A DNA stretch of 53,460 bases. It comes from Lachnospiraceae bacterium (lineage in GTDB: Bacteria; Bacillota; Clostridia; Lachnospirales; Lachnospiraceae). Where the stretch lies: positions 1-53,460 of the forward strand of contig JAIKYA010000181.1 of assembly GCA_024683645.1 (NCBI GenBank), read 5' to 3'. The notes below the pieces were generated by a model. That model was not told the origin of the DNA. It saw only the letters and a program-made list of their open reading frames with translations, and made no database searches. Shown here piece by piece: positions 43,478 through 52,493 of the stretch. Numbering within the stretch: the stretch's first letter is position 1; each line of letters starts with the position of its first letter. The position numbers and the translations under genes were made by a program.

Positions 43478-44113
43478 TCAAACCTGTTTTTCAAAATGTT
43501 TAATTATCGTCAGTTCCACTATATCACCCCTGACGCCTACCTTTACGTCATCGGCTATATTGGCGACTATGGATTTTTCCAGTTCGTCCCACGCACCGAG
43601 AGATCTCTGTTTTTCCTTTTCCTTCTCGACCATGCTGCGGTACTGCAGGAGAGACCACTCAAAACCGGTAGCGTCCAGATCGTCCGCCCCCCTCATGCCG
43701 AGGGAACCGTACATGACCGTACCGTCATCATATTCGTTCTGCAGTGTTTCTATCTCTTCTTCTCTTTCCAGGCCTCCGAGAAGCACACTCTTTATCATGT
43801 CCATGATGCCTACCGTACTCTCGTTCTTCCCCGATGCGGACATTGCGATGAGCTTCTTCTTTTTCTCCCTGTCCATATAGGTGTCCGCTCTGAGCTTCAG
43901 TCTGTACTCATCGTCCTCCTTCTCCAGCCAGAAATAGCCTTCGAATTCTCCGGCTATGCCCTTTACCATTCCCAGCATCTCTTCCGTAAGCAGGGTAAGG
44001 TACAGGCTTTCTTCATCACCCAGGTCGTTATATTTTGCAAAACGTCCCGCCTCGTTCATGGCCTTTTCGATGCCTGTGCCGTTACTGTATACCATTATCC
44101 TGTCTGTAGTCAT
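43478..44113 (-). CDS. Unknown protein, possible degenerate GHKL domain plus C-terminal domain
   Basis: 211 residues. The first 100 (IEKAMNEAGRFAKYNDLGDEESLYLTLLTEEMLGM) resemble the helix pair and N-box region of anti-sigma GHKL kinases, but the N-box Asn is absent (EEMLGMVKG) and no G1/G2 Gly boxes are seen, so ATPase activity is unlikely. The acidic/basic C-terminal half ends in DDVKVGVRGDIVELTIIKHF, which could be one alpha/beta unit. It sits between the flavin-type protein and the STAS gene, so may be an inactive partner of the switch (inference). GGAGG is seven bases before ATG 44113. Confidence 0.7.
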   Translation of the reverse strand: MTTDRIMVYSNGTGIEKAMNEAGRFAKYNDLGDEESLYLTLLTEEMLGMVKGIAGEFEGYFWLEKEDDEYRLKLRADTYMDREKKKKLIAMSASGKNESTVGIMDMIKSVLLGGLEREEEIETLQNEYDDGTVMYGSLGMRGADDLDATGFEWSLLQYRSMVEKEKEKQRSLGAWDELEKSIVANIADDVKVGVRGDIVELTIIKHFEKQV

Positions 44114-44123
44114 AGTTTTCCTC

Positions 44124-44525
44124 CTATACGTCAAACTCCTCTTTCAGATCAAAGAGTCCGCGGATCTCGGCATGACCGTTCTCAAGGTAGAACAGCCCCA
44201 TCTCCCAGCCGTTCTTATCATAAAGATCCATGATCTGCGGCATCGCTGCACGTACCTTATTTACCAGAGCCTCATCCTTAACTATCTTAACGTTTCCGTC
44301 ATAGCGGAGAAACTCGTCACCTATGATCGCAAGCACTTCCACTTTGGGATTTGCAGACAGCTGCTTAAATACATTCTTAAAAGTGCCGCAGCCGAAATAG
44401 ACTTTATCATCATCCAGCATATGAAAACCGAAAGGTCTTCCTTTGGGCTGGTCCCCGTCAGTTGTCAGAAAGAAAAAGGTTTTAGCCCTGTCCAGATAGT
44501 CGTTGATCTTTTCCGCATTAGTCAT
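44124..44525 (-). CDS. Pyridoxamine 5'-phosphate oxidase-like split-barrel protein
   Basis: 133 residues. FFFLTTDGDQPKGRPFGFHML and VYFGCGTFKNVFKQLSANPKVEV follow the pattern of small PNPOx-like FMN-binding split-barrel proteins common in clostridia; the reaction is not known. LFYLENGHAEIRGLFDLKEEF is the conserved end strand. ATG 44525 has GGAGG nine bases upstream and is preferred to 44573. First gene of the partner-switching unit. Confidence 0.82.
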   Translation of the reverse strand: MTNAEKINDYLDRAKTFFFLTTDGDQPKGRPFGFHMLDDDKVYFGCGTFKNVFKQLSANPKVEVLAIIGDEFLRYDGNVKIVKDEALVNKVRAAMPQIMDLYDKNGWEMGLFYLENGHAEIRGLFDLKEEFDV

Positions 44526-44613
44526 CTTGTATTTCCTCCTTAACCATATAATTGTATTGGAGAACACCCCCATTTATCATTCCGCATAACAGTGTAACAT
44601 ATTTGTACAGGAT

Positions 44614-44643
44614 TTGCACTCATTTCCGATAATATGCTATGAT
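44614..44643 (+). promoter_or_regulatory. Promoter of the small membrane protein gene
   Basis: TTGCAC (44614-44619), 18 bases, TGC-TATGAT (extended -10 at 44635-44643). The -10 overlaps the ATG at 44639, which rules that ATG out as the start codon and supports ATG 44681. Confidence 0.68.
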
Positions 44644-44680
44644 AAAACCGTTACGGAAGATACGTGGAGGGAATGAACAG

Positions 44681-45229
44681 ATGATATATGTAAGGTATTA
44701 TTTCACCAGATTCGTCGGTCTTTTTGCCGGTCTTCTTATCATGCTTATTCTTACGATCCTCTCTCCGGCAGCAGGATTGAGCGTCGGCCTGCTTTTCTGG
44801 GGGGTGCTTATCCACCTTCTGATAAAAAATATCAAAAATGTACAAAAAGATATTGAGGTCCTGGATAACGGGGTCCATTATCAGGCAAAGATCACAAAAA
44901 TGACTTTTGCCTGTCCTTCCTCAGGCGGAGGATTGTTCTTTTACTTTTTTAAGGTACGTTTTTTTGACTCCTCGGATTGCTTAAGGGAAGAATGGGTAAA
45001 TTCCGGTCTTACTACGCCTGACCAGCTGGACCGCTCAGCTCTGGCGGTAAACGATATGGTGGAGATAGCTTCCTTTGCAGGAGATATCCGGATCAAACCC
45101 TATTCATCAAACGTTTACTATGACGAAGAACTGGAAAGACGTTTAGCAGAGCCGGCTCAGGCAACAACTCTCGGACCTGTTCCTTACGGAAAATCCAACG
45201 ACGGCGCCGGTTTATCACAGGCAGATTAG
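44681..45229 (+). CDS. Small membrane protein of unknown function (DUF3592-like layout)
   Basis: 182 residues: two adjacent membrane helices (about 8-28 and 31-48), then a beta-rich soluble part (LDNGVHYQAKITKM, FFYFFKVRFFDSSD, VNDMVEIASF). The layout of two helices followed by an Ala/Val-rich barrel-like domain with a YxAxI strand is like DUF3592 proteins, but I cannot confirm it. GGAGGG is nine bases before the ATG. It converges on an ABC gene 5 bases away. Confidence 0.72.
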   Translation: MIYVRYYFTRFVGLFAGLLIMLILTILSPAAGLSVGLLFWGVLIHLLIKNIKNVQKDIEVLDNGVHYQAKITKMTFACPSSGGGLFFYFFKVRFFDSSDCLREEWVNSGLTTPDQLDRSALAVNDMVEIASFAGDIRIKPYSSNVYYDEELERRLAEPAQATTLGPVPYGKSNDGAGLSQAD

Positions 45230-45234
45230 CAGCC

Positions 45235-47013
45235 TTATTCAAACTGACTTCTGTACAGCTTATAGTATGCGCCTTTACGTTCCATCAGTTCCTCATGCTT
45301 TCCCTGCTCTATAACGTCCCCCTGTTCCATGACAAGGATATTGTCGGCATTTCTGATGGTGGACAGGCGGTGGGCGATGATAAAGCAGGTCTTGCCCTTC
45401 ATCAGCTTCTTCATGGCTGCCTGCACCCTGCGCTCGGTAGCCGTATCCACGTTACTGGTAGCCTCATCAAGTATCAGCATTCCGGTATCGTAAAGCATAG
45501 CCCTCGCTATCGTGATCAGCTGCTTCTGCCCCTTGCTGATATTGCCGCCGTCCTCGCTGATCACGGTATTGTAACCGCCGGGAAGCTTCATGATGTAATT
45601 ATGTATGTGTGCTGCTTTTGCAGCCTCGGTCACTTCTTCGCGCGTTGCATTTTCCTTCCCGTAGGCTATATTGTCAAATATGCTTCCGTTGAACACCCAG
45701 GTATCCTGCAGCACCATCGAATAGCTCTTGCGCAGGCTTTCCATCGTGTACCCGCATATGTCACGGCCGTCAACACTTATCTTTCCTTTCTGCGGATCAT
45801 AGAATCTCATGAGCAGGTTGACCATCGTTGTCTTGCCTGCACCGGTATGCCCCACGATCGCCACGGTCTCACCGGGCCTGGCTTCCATGTTGAAATCGTG
45901 AAGTATGGTCTTTCCCGGGATATAACCGAATTCTATATCCTCCGCTTCCACCGATCCGTCCGCATTTTCAAGTGTCAGCGCATATTCCGCATCCTTGCTC
46001 TCTTCCTGCTCATCAAGCAGCTGGAATACTCTTTCCGCCGCTGCCAGCGCACTGAATATCTCATTGATGATATTTGAGATCTCGTTGATCGGACCGCTGA
46101 ACTTGCGGCTGTAGAGTATGAAGCTCGATATCTGCCCCAGTCCGACTATCCCGTACATATACAGTATCGCACCGCCCAGGCCTATGGCGGACAGTCCGAA
46201 GTTGCTGATCATGCCTATGGTCGGTCCCATGGTCAGTCCCAGTCCGTCAGCATTTTTGTAAGCTGTCGCCGCCGCCTTATTTATCTTCGAAAAGTCTTCG
46301 CATACACGGTCTTCCTGCGCATAGGCAAGTATGGTCTTCTGTCCGGTGAACATCTCCTCGGCAAAGCCGTTCATCTCTCCGTACGCGCGGCTTCTCTCGC
46401 GATACAGGGGCCTTGTCCTTTTCCCCATATATCTGGTGAACAGGACAGACACAGGTATCGTAAAGATCATGCACATAACGAGCGGAGGTGAGATCACGCA
46501 CATCATTATAAAGCTTCCCGCCACGGTTACCAGACTTGTAAGTATCTGCACGATATCCGATGAAAGGCTTACACACACTACATCGATATCATAGGAAACA
46601 CGGCTTATGATATCGCCGGCCATATGCTTGTCGAAATATCCGACCGGCAGTTCCATAAGCTTGTTAAAAACATCCCTGCGCAGGTTTCGCGCAACCGATC
46701 TTCCCACACGCATCATACCGATGTTCACAAGAAAAGAAAGTATATTGCTGCCGACATAAGCGCCAAGCATCAGCAGGCCGTAGCGGATAACGGCACGCAT
46801 ATCAACAGCTCCCGCTCCCGCCGATGCTTCATTTATCGCCTTTCCGGCAAAGCCCGGCCCCAGCAGGTTACCTATATTGCTGGCAAAGGCAAACAATATA
46901 AGGATAAAGAAGATCCCTCCGTACTCCATCATATACTTAAGGAGCCGCCTGAAAGTCTTCTTCGCGTCTTTAGGTTTTTGCTTTACCCCGCCTCTGTCTC
47001 CGGGTCCCGGCAT
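45235..47013 (-). CDS. Heterodimeric ABC exporter, subunit with catalytic Glu/His
   Basis: 592 residues. After a soluble Gly/Lys-rich N-terminus of about 25 residues come six helices and a nucleotide-binding domain: Walker A GHTGAGKTT, Walker B MLILDEATSNVD, H-loop IAHRLST, all active; the signature is ISKGQKQL, degenerate. Same asymmetry as the second subunit of the exporter at 10697. Partner is the gene just upstream (20-base gap, GGAGG present). Last gene of the arylacetate operon. Confidence 0.92.
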   Translation of the reverse strand: MPGPGDRGGVKQKPKDAKKTFRRLLKYMMEYGGIFFILILFAFASNIGNLLGPGFAGKAINEASAGAGAVDMRAVIRYGLLMLGAYVGSNILSFLVNIGMMRVGRSVARNLRRDVFNKLMELPVGYFDKHMAGDIISRVSYDIDVVCVSLSSDIVQILTSLVTVAGSFIMMCVISPPLVMCMIFTIPVSVLFTRYMGKRTRPLYRERSRAYGEMNGFAEEMFTGQKTILAYAQEDRVCEDFSKINKAAATAYKNADGLGLTMGPTIGMISNFGLSAIGLGGAILYMYGIVGLGQISSFILYSRKFSGPINEISNIINEIFSALAAAERVFQLLDEQEESKDAEYALTLENADGSVEAEDIEFGYIPGKTILHDFNMEARPGETVAIVGHTGAGKTTMVNLLMRFYDPQKGKISVDGRDICGYTMESLRKSYSMVLQDTWVFNGSIFDNIAYGKENATREEVTEAAKAAHIHNYIMKLPGGYNTVISEDGGNISKGQKQLITIARAMLYDTGMLILDEATSNVDTATERRVQAAMKKLMKGKTCFIIAHRLSTIRNADNILVMEQGDVIEQGKHEELMERKGAYYKLYRSQFE

Positions 47014-47033
47014 TATCTTTCCTCCAAAATCGT

Positions 47034-48776
47034 TCAGCCTGTCTGCATCTCATATATCTCGCGGTAAGCGGGACAGTTTTCCATAAGCTCCGTATGGGTT
47101 CCCAGTCCCACACACTTACCGTTGTCCATAACCATGATCCTGTCCAGGTTCATGACACTGCTTACCCTCTGCGCTACCAGTATCAGCGTACTTTCTTTAT
47201 GATGCTCCCTGATGGCGCGTCTCATATCCGAATCGGTCCTGTAATCAAGCGCACTGGAACTGTCATCCAGCACCAGTATCTCCGGCTTTCCCGCGAGAGC
47301 TCTTGCCACGAGCAGTCTCTGCTTCTGTCCTCCGGATAAGTTTGCACCCCTTATATCCGCACGGTATTCCATTCCTCCGTCAAGACCTTCTATATACTCG
47401 TATGCCTGCGCATCCTTTGCGGCATTCTTAAGCTCTTCCCTGCCGTATCCCCTCCCGAAATCGATGTTATTCCCAAGCGTATCCATGAATACACAGTCGT
47501 TCTGGAATGCCGCACCGAATTTCTTCCGCAGCTCATCCTTTTCAAAACTCCTGACATCCCTGCCGTCTATCATTATGCTTCCCTCATCCGCATCATAAAA
47601 ACGCATGAGCAGGTTGATGATCGTAGTCTTGCCGCAGCCGGTCGGCCCGATGATGCCGAGACTCTCTCCGCGCCCGAGTGAAAAGCTGATATCGCAAAGT
47701 GCACGTTCGCGCCTGCCTCCCACGAAATCTCCGTTCTCTCCGCTTTCTTTTCCGTAGGAAAAACTGACGGAAGAAAACTCTATATGAGCGTCCGTATCAT
47801 TTTTCAAAACGGGAGCATCCGCTGTCTTCCACTCCTCTCCTTTTCCTATGACCGCATCGATACGGTCCGCACTGGCGCTGGCTTTGGAGAGGCTCATAAA
47901 TATACGGTTGAGTCCCATCACGCCCATGGTGATCATATTGAAATAAGTCAGAAAGGCAAGTATGACGCCGGGTTCTATCATTCCCTCGTTCACGCGTTTT
48001 GCACCCAGTATCACTACCAGGGCCAGGCCGGTGTTCAGACACAGCTGCATAAAGGGTCCCGGCACGGCCATTACGGTACCTGCTTTTATATCGCTTGCCG
48101 TCATTTCCTCATTTGCTTTCCCGAAACGTTCTTTTTCGTATCCTGCTTTGCTCAGGGCTTTTACGACTCTGATACCTGTTATGTTCTCACGCATGATGAG
48201 TACCACAGCATCAAGTTTTTTCTGGACAAAAGTATATAAAGGGATACCCTTTGAAGATACGAAAAAAACGACCATGATCAGAAACGGCAGCATGATAACA
48301 AGTATCATCGCGAGATACTTATCCATTGCCAGCGTCATGATCACTCCGCCGATCAGTATCATCGGCGCCCTTACGCACAGCGACTGCAGCTGCGCCACTG
48401 CCGACTGGACATTATAACTGTCGGAAGTCATACGGCTGATGAGACTCGGAAGTCCCACTTCATCAAAACTGTCACCGGATAAGTTGGCCGTGACCCTGAA
48501 AAGATCCTGCCGCACGTTGTAGCTTACCTTGTGTGCATTGTCTATGGCTCTTCTGTTTGCCATCACGTTAAGCTGCCTGCAGAGTATCGACGCAGCAAAC
48601 ATAAGGAGTCCCCAGAGACAGACCATCTTAAGGTCCATCCCGGGGACAACATGATCGATCATATATTCCAGTATGTACGGAAGCGTCAGTTCCGACATGG
48701 TTCCGAGCAGTTTGATAAGGATCGCCAGGAAAATGGCTGCCTTATATTTTTTCATGTATCTGAAGATCAGTTTCAT
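47034..48776 (-). CDS. Heterodimeric ABC exporter, subunit with degenerate ATP site
   Basis: 580 residues. Six helices then Walker A GPTGCGKTT, intact LSGGQKQR, Walker B ILVLDDSSSALD (Asp for Glu) and VAQRVSS (Gln for His): the inactive half-site of an asymmetric exporter. Starts 10 bases after the phenylacetate-CoA ligase gene, so it is probably transcribed with it and may export a product or precursor of that pathway (inference). Ribosome site weak, suggesting coupling. Confidence 0.92.
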   Translation of the reverse strand: MKLIFRYMKKYKAAIFLAILIKLLGTMSELTLPYILEYMIDHVVPGMDLKMVCLWGLLMFAASILCRQLNVMANRRAIDNAHKVSYNVRQDLFRVTANLSGDSFDEVGLPSLISRMTSDSYNVQSAVAQLQSLCVRAPMILIGGVIMTLAMDKYLAMILVIMLPFLIMVVFFVSSKGIPLYTFVQKKLDAVVLIMRENITGIRVVKALSKAGYEKERFGKANEEMTASDIKAGTVMAVPGPFMQLCLNTGLALVVILGAKRVNEGMIEPGVILAFLTYFNMITMGVMGLNRIFMSLSKASASADRIDAVIGKGEEWKTADAPVLKNDTDAHIEFSSVSFSYGKESGENGDFVGGRRERALCDISFSLGRGESLGIIGPTGCGKTTIINLLMRFYDADEGSIMIDGRDVRSFEKDELRKKFGAAFQNDCVFMDTLGNNIDFGRGYGREELKNAAKDAQAYEYIEGLDGGMEYRADIRGANLSGGQKQRLLVARALAGKPEILVLDDSSSALDYRTDSDMRRAIREHHKESTLILVAQRVSSVMNLDRIMVMDNGKCVGLGTHTELMENCPAYREIYEMQTG

Positions 48777-48786
48777 TTATCTCTTA

Positions 48787-50028
48787 TCACTCTTCCCTGT
48801 GATCGTATACACGTCTGGTCTTCTTTTCCGAACGCGGGAGCGTACCGACGGGAACCACGGTGACTCTGGGAGTTACGTTTATCTTTGACTTAAAGGCCTC
48901 CCTTATCAGCTTTCCTGTCTTCTCAAAATTGACACGGCCCTCAGCCTCAGCGGTTATCAGTATCACATCCCTGTTCACCTCGTCATCGTGTGCGATGTCG
49001 ATCTGATATTCACTGGATACGCCGTCTATGGTTCCCAGCAGTTCTTCCACCTGGCTGGGGAACATGTTCACGCCGTGAACCTTGAACATGTCATCACTCC
49101 TGCCGCGTATGATGTCCAGTCTCGGATACTTTGATCCGCAGGGACACTCGCCCGGTATGATGCGTGAAAGGTCATGTGTTCTGAAACGGATGAGCGGTGC
49201 ACCTTCTTTTACCAGAGTGGTGATGACTATCTCGCCTTCCTCACCGTCTTCAACGGTCTTTCCCGTTACCGGATCGATGATCTCTATGTAGAGATAATCA
49301 TCCCAGTAGTGCATACCGTGCTGTTTGTCACAGTTTATGCCGATGCCGGGTCCGTAGATCTCGGTGAGTCCGTAGATATCATATAATTCTATACCCAGCT
49401 TTTCATGTATATAATCTCTCTTCTTTTCACTCCAGCGCTCTGAACCTATCACTCCCTTCTTAAGGAAGATCTGATCCTTCATATTGCGGCGTTCTATCTC
49501 TTCCGCAAGCAATAGCGCATAGGATGAAGTGGCACAGATCACGGTAGCCTTAAGGTCGACCATCATCTGCAGCTGCTTTTCGGTATTGCCCGGACCCATG
49601 GGTATGGCCATGGCGCCGAGTTTTTCACAGCCTGCCTGAAAACCTATACCTGCAGTCCAGAGCCCGTATCCCGGAGTGATCTGCAGCCTGTCTTTATCTG
49701 TGATGCCGGCGGTTTCATAACAGCGTGCGAACATTGTTGCCCAGTCGTCAACGTCTTTTGCGGTATAAGGTATTATGACCGGCTTGCCTGTCGTACCTGA
49801 TGAAGAATGTATACGCACCACTTCTTCATCGGGGACAGCCTGTATGCCGAGAGGATAAGCATTTCTCAGATCCTCCTTGCTCGAAAAAGGCAGCTTTTCA
49901 AAATCCTCCTGCGAGCTTACACCGCTTATCCCTGCGTTGCGGTAAACATTTCCGTAGTAGCTGTCGCCGGCGGTCAGACGTTTGATCTGCGCATCGACCT
50001 GTTTTAACTGTGTTTCATTTAATCTCAT
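48787..50028 (-). CDS. paaK: Phenylacetate-CoA ligase family protein
   Basis: 413 residues, ANL superfamily, the short PaaK form. IHSSSGTTGKPVIIPYT is the ATP phosphate loop, YDIYGLTEIYGPG the adenine motif, and IRFRTHDLSRIIPGECPCG...IIRGRSDDMFKVHGVNMFP the hinge region before the C-terminal domain. It forms arylacetyl-CoA from an arylacetate, CoA and ATP. With IorAB it can feed arylacetates into aromatic amino acid synthesis, or work with IOR products. ATG 50028 has AAGGAGG six bases upstream; the longer frame to 50046 starts inside iorB. Confidence 0.93.
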   Translation of the reverse strand: MRLNETQLKQVDAQIKRLTAGDSYYGNVYRNAGISGVSSQEDFEKLPFSSKEDLRNAYPLGIQAVPDEEVVRIHSSSGTTGKPVIIPYTAKDVDDWATMFARCYETAGITDKDRLQITPGYGLWTAGIGFQAGCEKLGAMAIPMGPGNTEKQLQMMVDLKATVICATSSYALLLAEEIERRNMKDQIFLKKGVIGSERWSEKKRDYIHEKLGIELYDIYGLTEIYGPGIGINCDKQHGMHYWDDYLYIEIIDPVTGKTVEDGEEGEIVITTLVKEGAPLIRFRTHDLSRIIPGECPCGSKYPRLDIIRGRSDDMFKVHGVNMFPSQVEELLGTIDGVSSEYQIDIAHDDEVNRDVILITAEAEGRVNFEKTGKLIREAFKSKINVTPRVTVVPVGTLPRSEKKTRRVYDHREE

Positions 50029-50042
50029 GATCATCCTCCTCT

Positions 50043-50654
50043 TCAAAAATCCCCAGGGGGGATATTATGGATCTGTTTTCCTGTTTCGAAACCTGCCAGA
50101 AAAGCTCGGATATTTGCATCCTTAAACTTTGCCGGAACCCGCCTGCCGGTCTCATCAAGCATGGTATCTTTGCTTATTCCGAGTTCTCCCGTTCCGCAGG
50201 CAACACCTGAGAGTAAGATGTTTAAGAATTTGGCAGAACCGAGTCTTCTGCACTCAGCTTCTCCGTCAACAAAGATACAGCGTACGTTTTTTCTGAGATA
50301 TTCGATCATCTCACTTCCGTCGTAACCCGAATGCGACAGGGATTCCGTCACGGGTTTTACGGCGGTGGTATTTACTATCGCCAGACCGTCAGGGCTTAGG
50401 TAACTGATATTTCTTACTACCTCCGAGGGTTCAAAACCGATGATGATATCGGCTTTTCCTGAAGGGATCAGCGGAGAATAACACTCCTCACCTATCCTTA
50501 CATGGCTGGTGACCGGGCCTCCGCGCTGCGCCATTCCTATGGTTTCGGCAGAATGCACGATATTGCCCTCCGCCATTGCGGAAGCGGCTATGATCTTTGA
50601 GGCGAGCACGGTTCCCTGTCCGCCCACACCTGTGATAAGTATGTCTTTAGTCAA
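50043..50654 (-). CDS. iorB: Indolepyruvate ferredoxin oxidoreductase, beta subunit
   Basis: 203 residues, the gamma-domain type subunit of 2-oxoacid ferredoxin oxidoreductases. ILITGVGGQGTVLASKI and ETIGMAQRGGPVTSHVRIG are diagnostic. It works with IorA to interconvert arylpyruvates and arylacetyl-CoA with ferredoxin. The start is TTG 50654: AGGAGGTG lies six bases upstream, and the alternative GTG 50663 falls inside that site. It overlaps the iorA stop by 8 bases. Confidence 0.94.
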   Translation of the reverse strand: MTKDILITGVGGQGTVLASKIIAASAMAEGNIVHSAETIGMAQRGGPVTSHVRIGEECYSPLIPSGKADIIIGFEPSEVVRNISYLSPDGLAIVNTTAVKPVTESLSHSGYDGSEMIEYLRKNVRCIFVDGEAECRRLGSAKFLNILLSGVACGTGELGISKDTMLDETGRRVPAKFKDANIRAFLAGFETGKQIHNIPPGDF

Positions 50655-52440
50655 CGCAGCCACCTCCTATCGCACCCACCGGGCATACCTGCATACAGAG
50701 CGTGCAGCCCGTACACAGCGAAGCATCTATCTTCACTCTCCCGCCTATATCACTGAGTGCGGGACAGCCTGTTTCAGTTATGCATTTTCTGCAGTTTACA
50801 CAGCCGTCCGTCACGATACATTTTTTATCCGATCTCTCTATGGCTATGCAGGGTGATTTAAAGATTATCGCTTTTACTCCACGCAGTCCCGCACATTCCT
50901 TTACCGCCGCGATCGCTTTTTCCAGATCAAGAGGATCGACCGTTACGACCTTTTTCAGTCCTATGCCTTCCAGTATCTTCGGAATACTCATGGCACCCAC
51001 ATCCGTTCCCATCATGTTCCTTCCGGTTCCCGGATGCGGCTGGTGTCCCGTCATTGCGGTAGTCGAATTGTCAAGTATGCAGACCGTGATGTCCGCCTCA
51101 TTAAAGACGGCATTGACCACTCCTGTCATACCGGATGCAAAGAAGGTCGAGTCTCCGATGAATGCGAATGCTTTACCTTCTTTATCGACGTGTGAAAAAC
51201 CCTGTGCCATGGTCACACCCGCTCCCATGCACAGACAGGTATCTACCATATCGAGCGGCATAGCATTTCCAAGAGTATAGCAGCCTATGTCTCCGCAGAA
51301 ATATGCCTTCCGACCCGCCATCGCTTTTTTGACCGCATAGAAGGATGCCCTGTGGGGACAGCCCGCACAGAGTACCGGCGGTCTTGCAGGAAGCGGCGGG
51401 ATATCGCCGTGTTTGGGTGTATCATCAGCTTTAATGCCGAGATATTTTTCCAGTATAGCCGATATACTGTCCGCGCTGTTCTCGCCCATATGCGGAACAT
51501 GGGAAGTGAGCTTACCGCAGACCCTTAGCTTAAGTCCGTGTCTGCCTGCAAGCTTCAGCACCTGTTCTTCGAGATAAGGGCTCAGTTCCTCCAGACAGAG
51601 GAGTTCGTCGACTCCTTCAAGTTCCTTAAGCATAAAGCTTTCCGGAAAAGGATAGGCAGTTGCGATACGTATCAGTTTTACTTCGCGGTGATCTTTTAAG
51701 AATTCCTTCGCATACATATAGCTGATACCGCCCGCAAGCACGGCCTTTGCAGAGGCAGCGCCCTCGGAGCTGTTATACTTGTATGAGGAAAAGTCTTCAC
51801 CGATACGAACGTTTCTCTCTTCGATGATCCCGTGATTCTTATATGACAGACGCGGGAAAATAACAAAGCGGCCGGCATCTTTTTTGAAGCCGTCGAATTT
51901 ACGCGGTGAATATGTATCTGCCGCTTCGACGGAGGCATATCCGTGACAGACGCGGGTAGTCGGACGGAATATCACCGGAGTCTTATACTTCTCGGAATAT
52001 TCAAAAGCATCCTGTATCATTTCAAAAGCATCTTCGGGTGAGCATGGATCAAAAACAGGTATCCTTGCAAACTCGGCAAATCTCCTGCTGTCCTGTTCTG
52101 TCTGTGAAGATATGGGGCCGGGATCATCTGCCGAGACCACTACCAGTCCGCCTTCCACTCCTACATAAGCCAGACTCATCAGCGGATCCGAAGCAACATT
52201 CAGTCCCACCTGCTTCATGGTGACAAGCGCTCTTGCCCCGGAATAGGCTGCAGCGGCAGCAACTTCAAGTGCTGCCTTTTCGTTTACCGACCATTCCAGG
52301 TGCAGACCTTCATGCGGGTATTTTGAAATCGTTTCGATGATCTCGGATGAAGGGGTTCCGGGATAGCCGCAGACCACATTGACTCCGGCCTTCAGGGCCC
52401 CGAGAGCTATCGCTCCGTTACCCATTACATACTCTTTCAT
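50647..52440 (-). CDS. iorA: Indolepyruvate ferredoxin oxidoreductase, alpha subunit
   Basis: 597 residues. N-terminal pyrimidine domain (GNGAIALGALKAGVNVVCGYPGTPSSE, in part), TPP domain with GDIGCYTLG and FIGDSTFFASGMTGVVNAV, and a C-terminal ferredoxin domain with two clusters: CVNCRKC...GCP and CTGCTLCMQVCP. CAGCPHRA precedes the TPP part. Thiamine- and [4Fe-4S]-dependent oxidative decarboxylation of arylpyruvates, or the reverse using reduced ferredoxin. GGAGG is seven bases before the ATG. 53 bases separate it from the dehydrogenase gene. Confidence 0.95.
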   Translation of the reverse strand: MKEYVMGNGAIALGALKAGVNVVCGYPGTPSSEIIETISKYPHEGLHLEWSVNEKAALEVAAAAAYSGARALVTMKQVGLNVASDPLMSLAYVGVEGGLVVVSADDPGPISSQTEQDSRRFAEFARIPVFDPCSPEDAFEMIQDAFEYSEKYKTPVIFRPTTRVCHGYASVEAADTYSPRKFDGFKKDAGRFVIFPRLSYKNHGIIEERNVRIGEDFSSYKYNSSEGAASAKAVLAGGISYMYAKEFLKDHREVKLIRIATAYPFPESFMLKELEGVDELLCLEELSPYLEEQVLKLAGRHGLKLRVCGKLTSHVPHMGENSADSISAILEKYLGIKADDTPKHGDIPPLPARPPVLCAGCPHRASFYAVKKAMAGRKAYFCGDIGCYTLGNAMPLDMVDTCLCMGAGVTMAQGFSHVDKEGKAFAFIGDSTFFASGMTGVVNAVFNEADITVCILDNSTTAMTGHQPHPGTGRNMMGTDVGAMSIPKILEGIGLKKVVTVDPLDLEKAIAAVKECAGLRGVKAIIFKSPCIAIERSDKKCIVTDGCVNCRKCITETGCPALSDIGGRVKIDASLCTGCTLCMQVCPVGAIGGGCVD

Positions 52441-52462
52441 AGTTCTTCCTCCGATTAGGTTT

Positions 52463-52491
52463 AAGCTTCCGGGCTGCTGCCCGAAAAGCTT
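52463..52491. other. Hairpin between the dehydrogenase and iorA genes
   Basis: AAGCTT-c-CGGGC, loop TGCT, GCCCG-aa-AAGCTT: 11 paired positions with one small internal loop. The T-run follows on the plus strand, where there is no gene to end; on the transcribed minus strand it is followed by AAACC, so it is not a terminator for this operon. It may mark an mRNA processing point. Confidence 0.5.
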
Positions 52492-52493
52492 TT

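Noticed and set aside
52463..52491. Hairpin as terminator between the dehydrogenase and iorA
   Set aside because: The T-run is on the wrong strand for this operon and there is no plus-strand gene to end.
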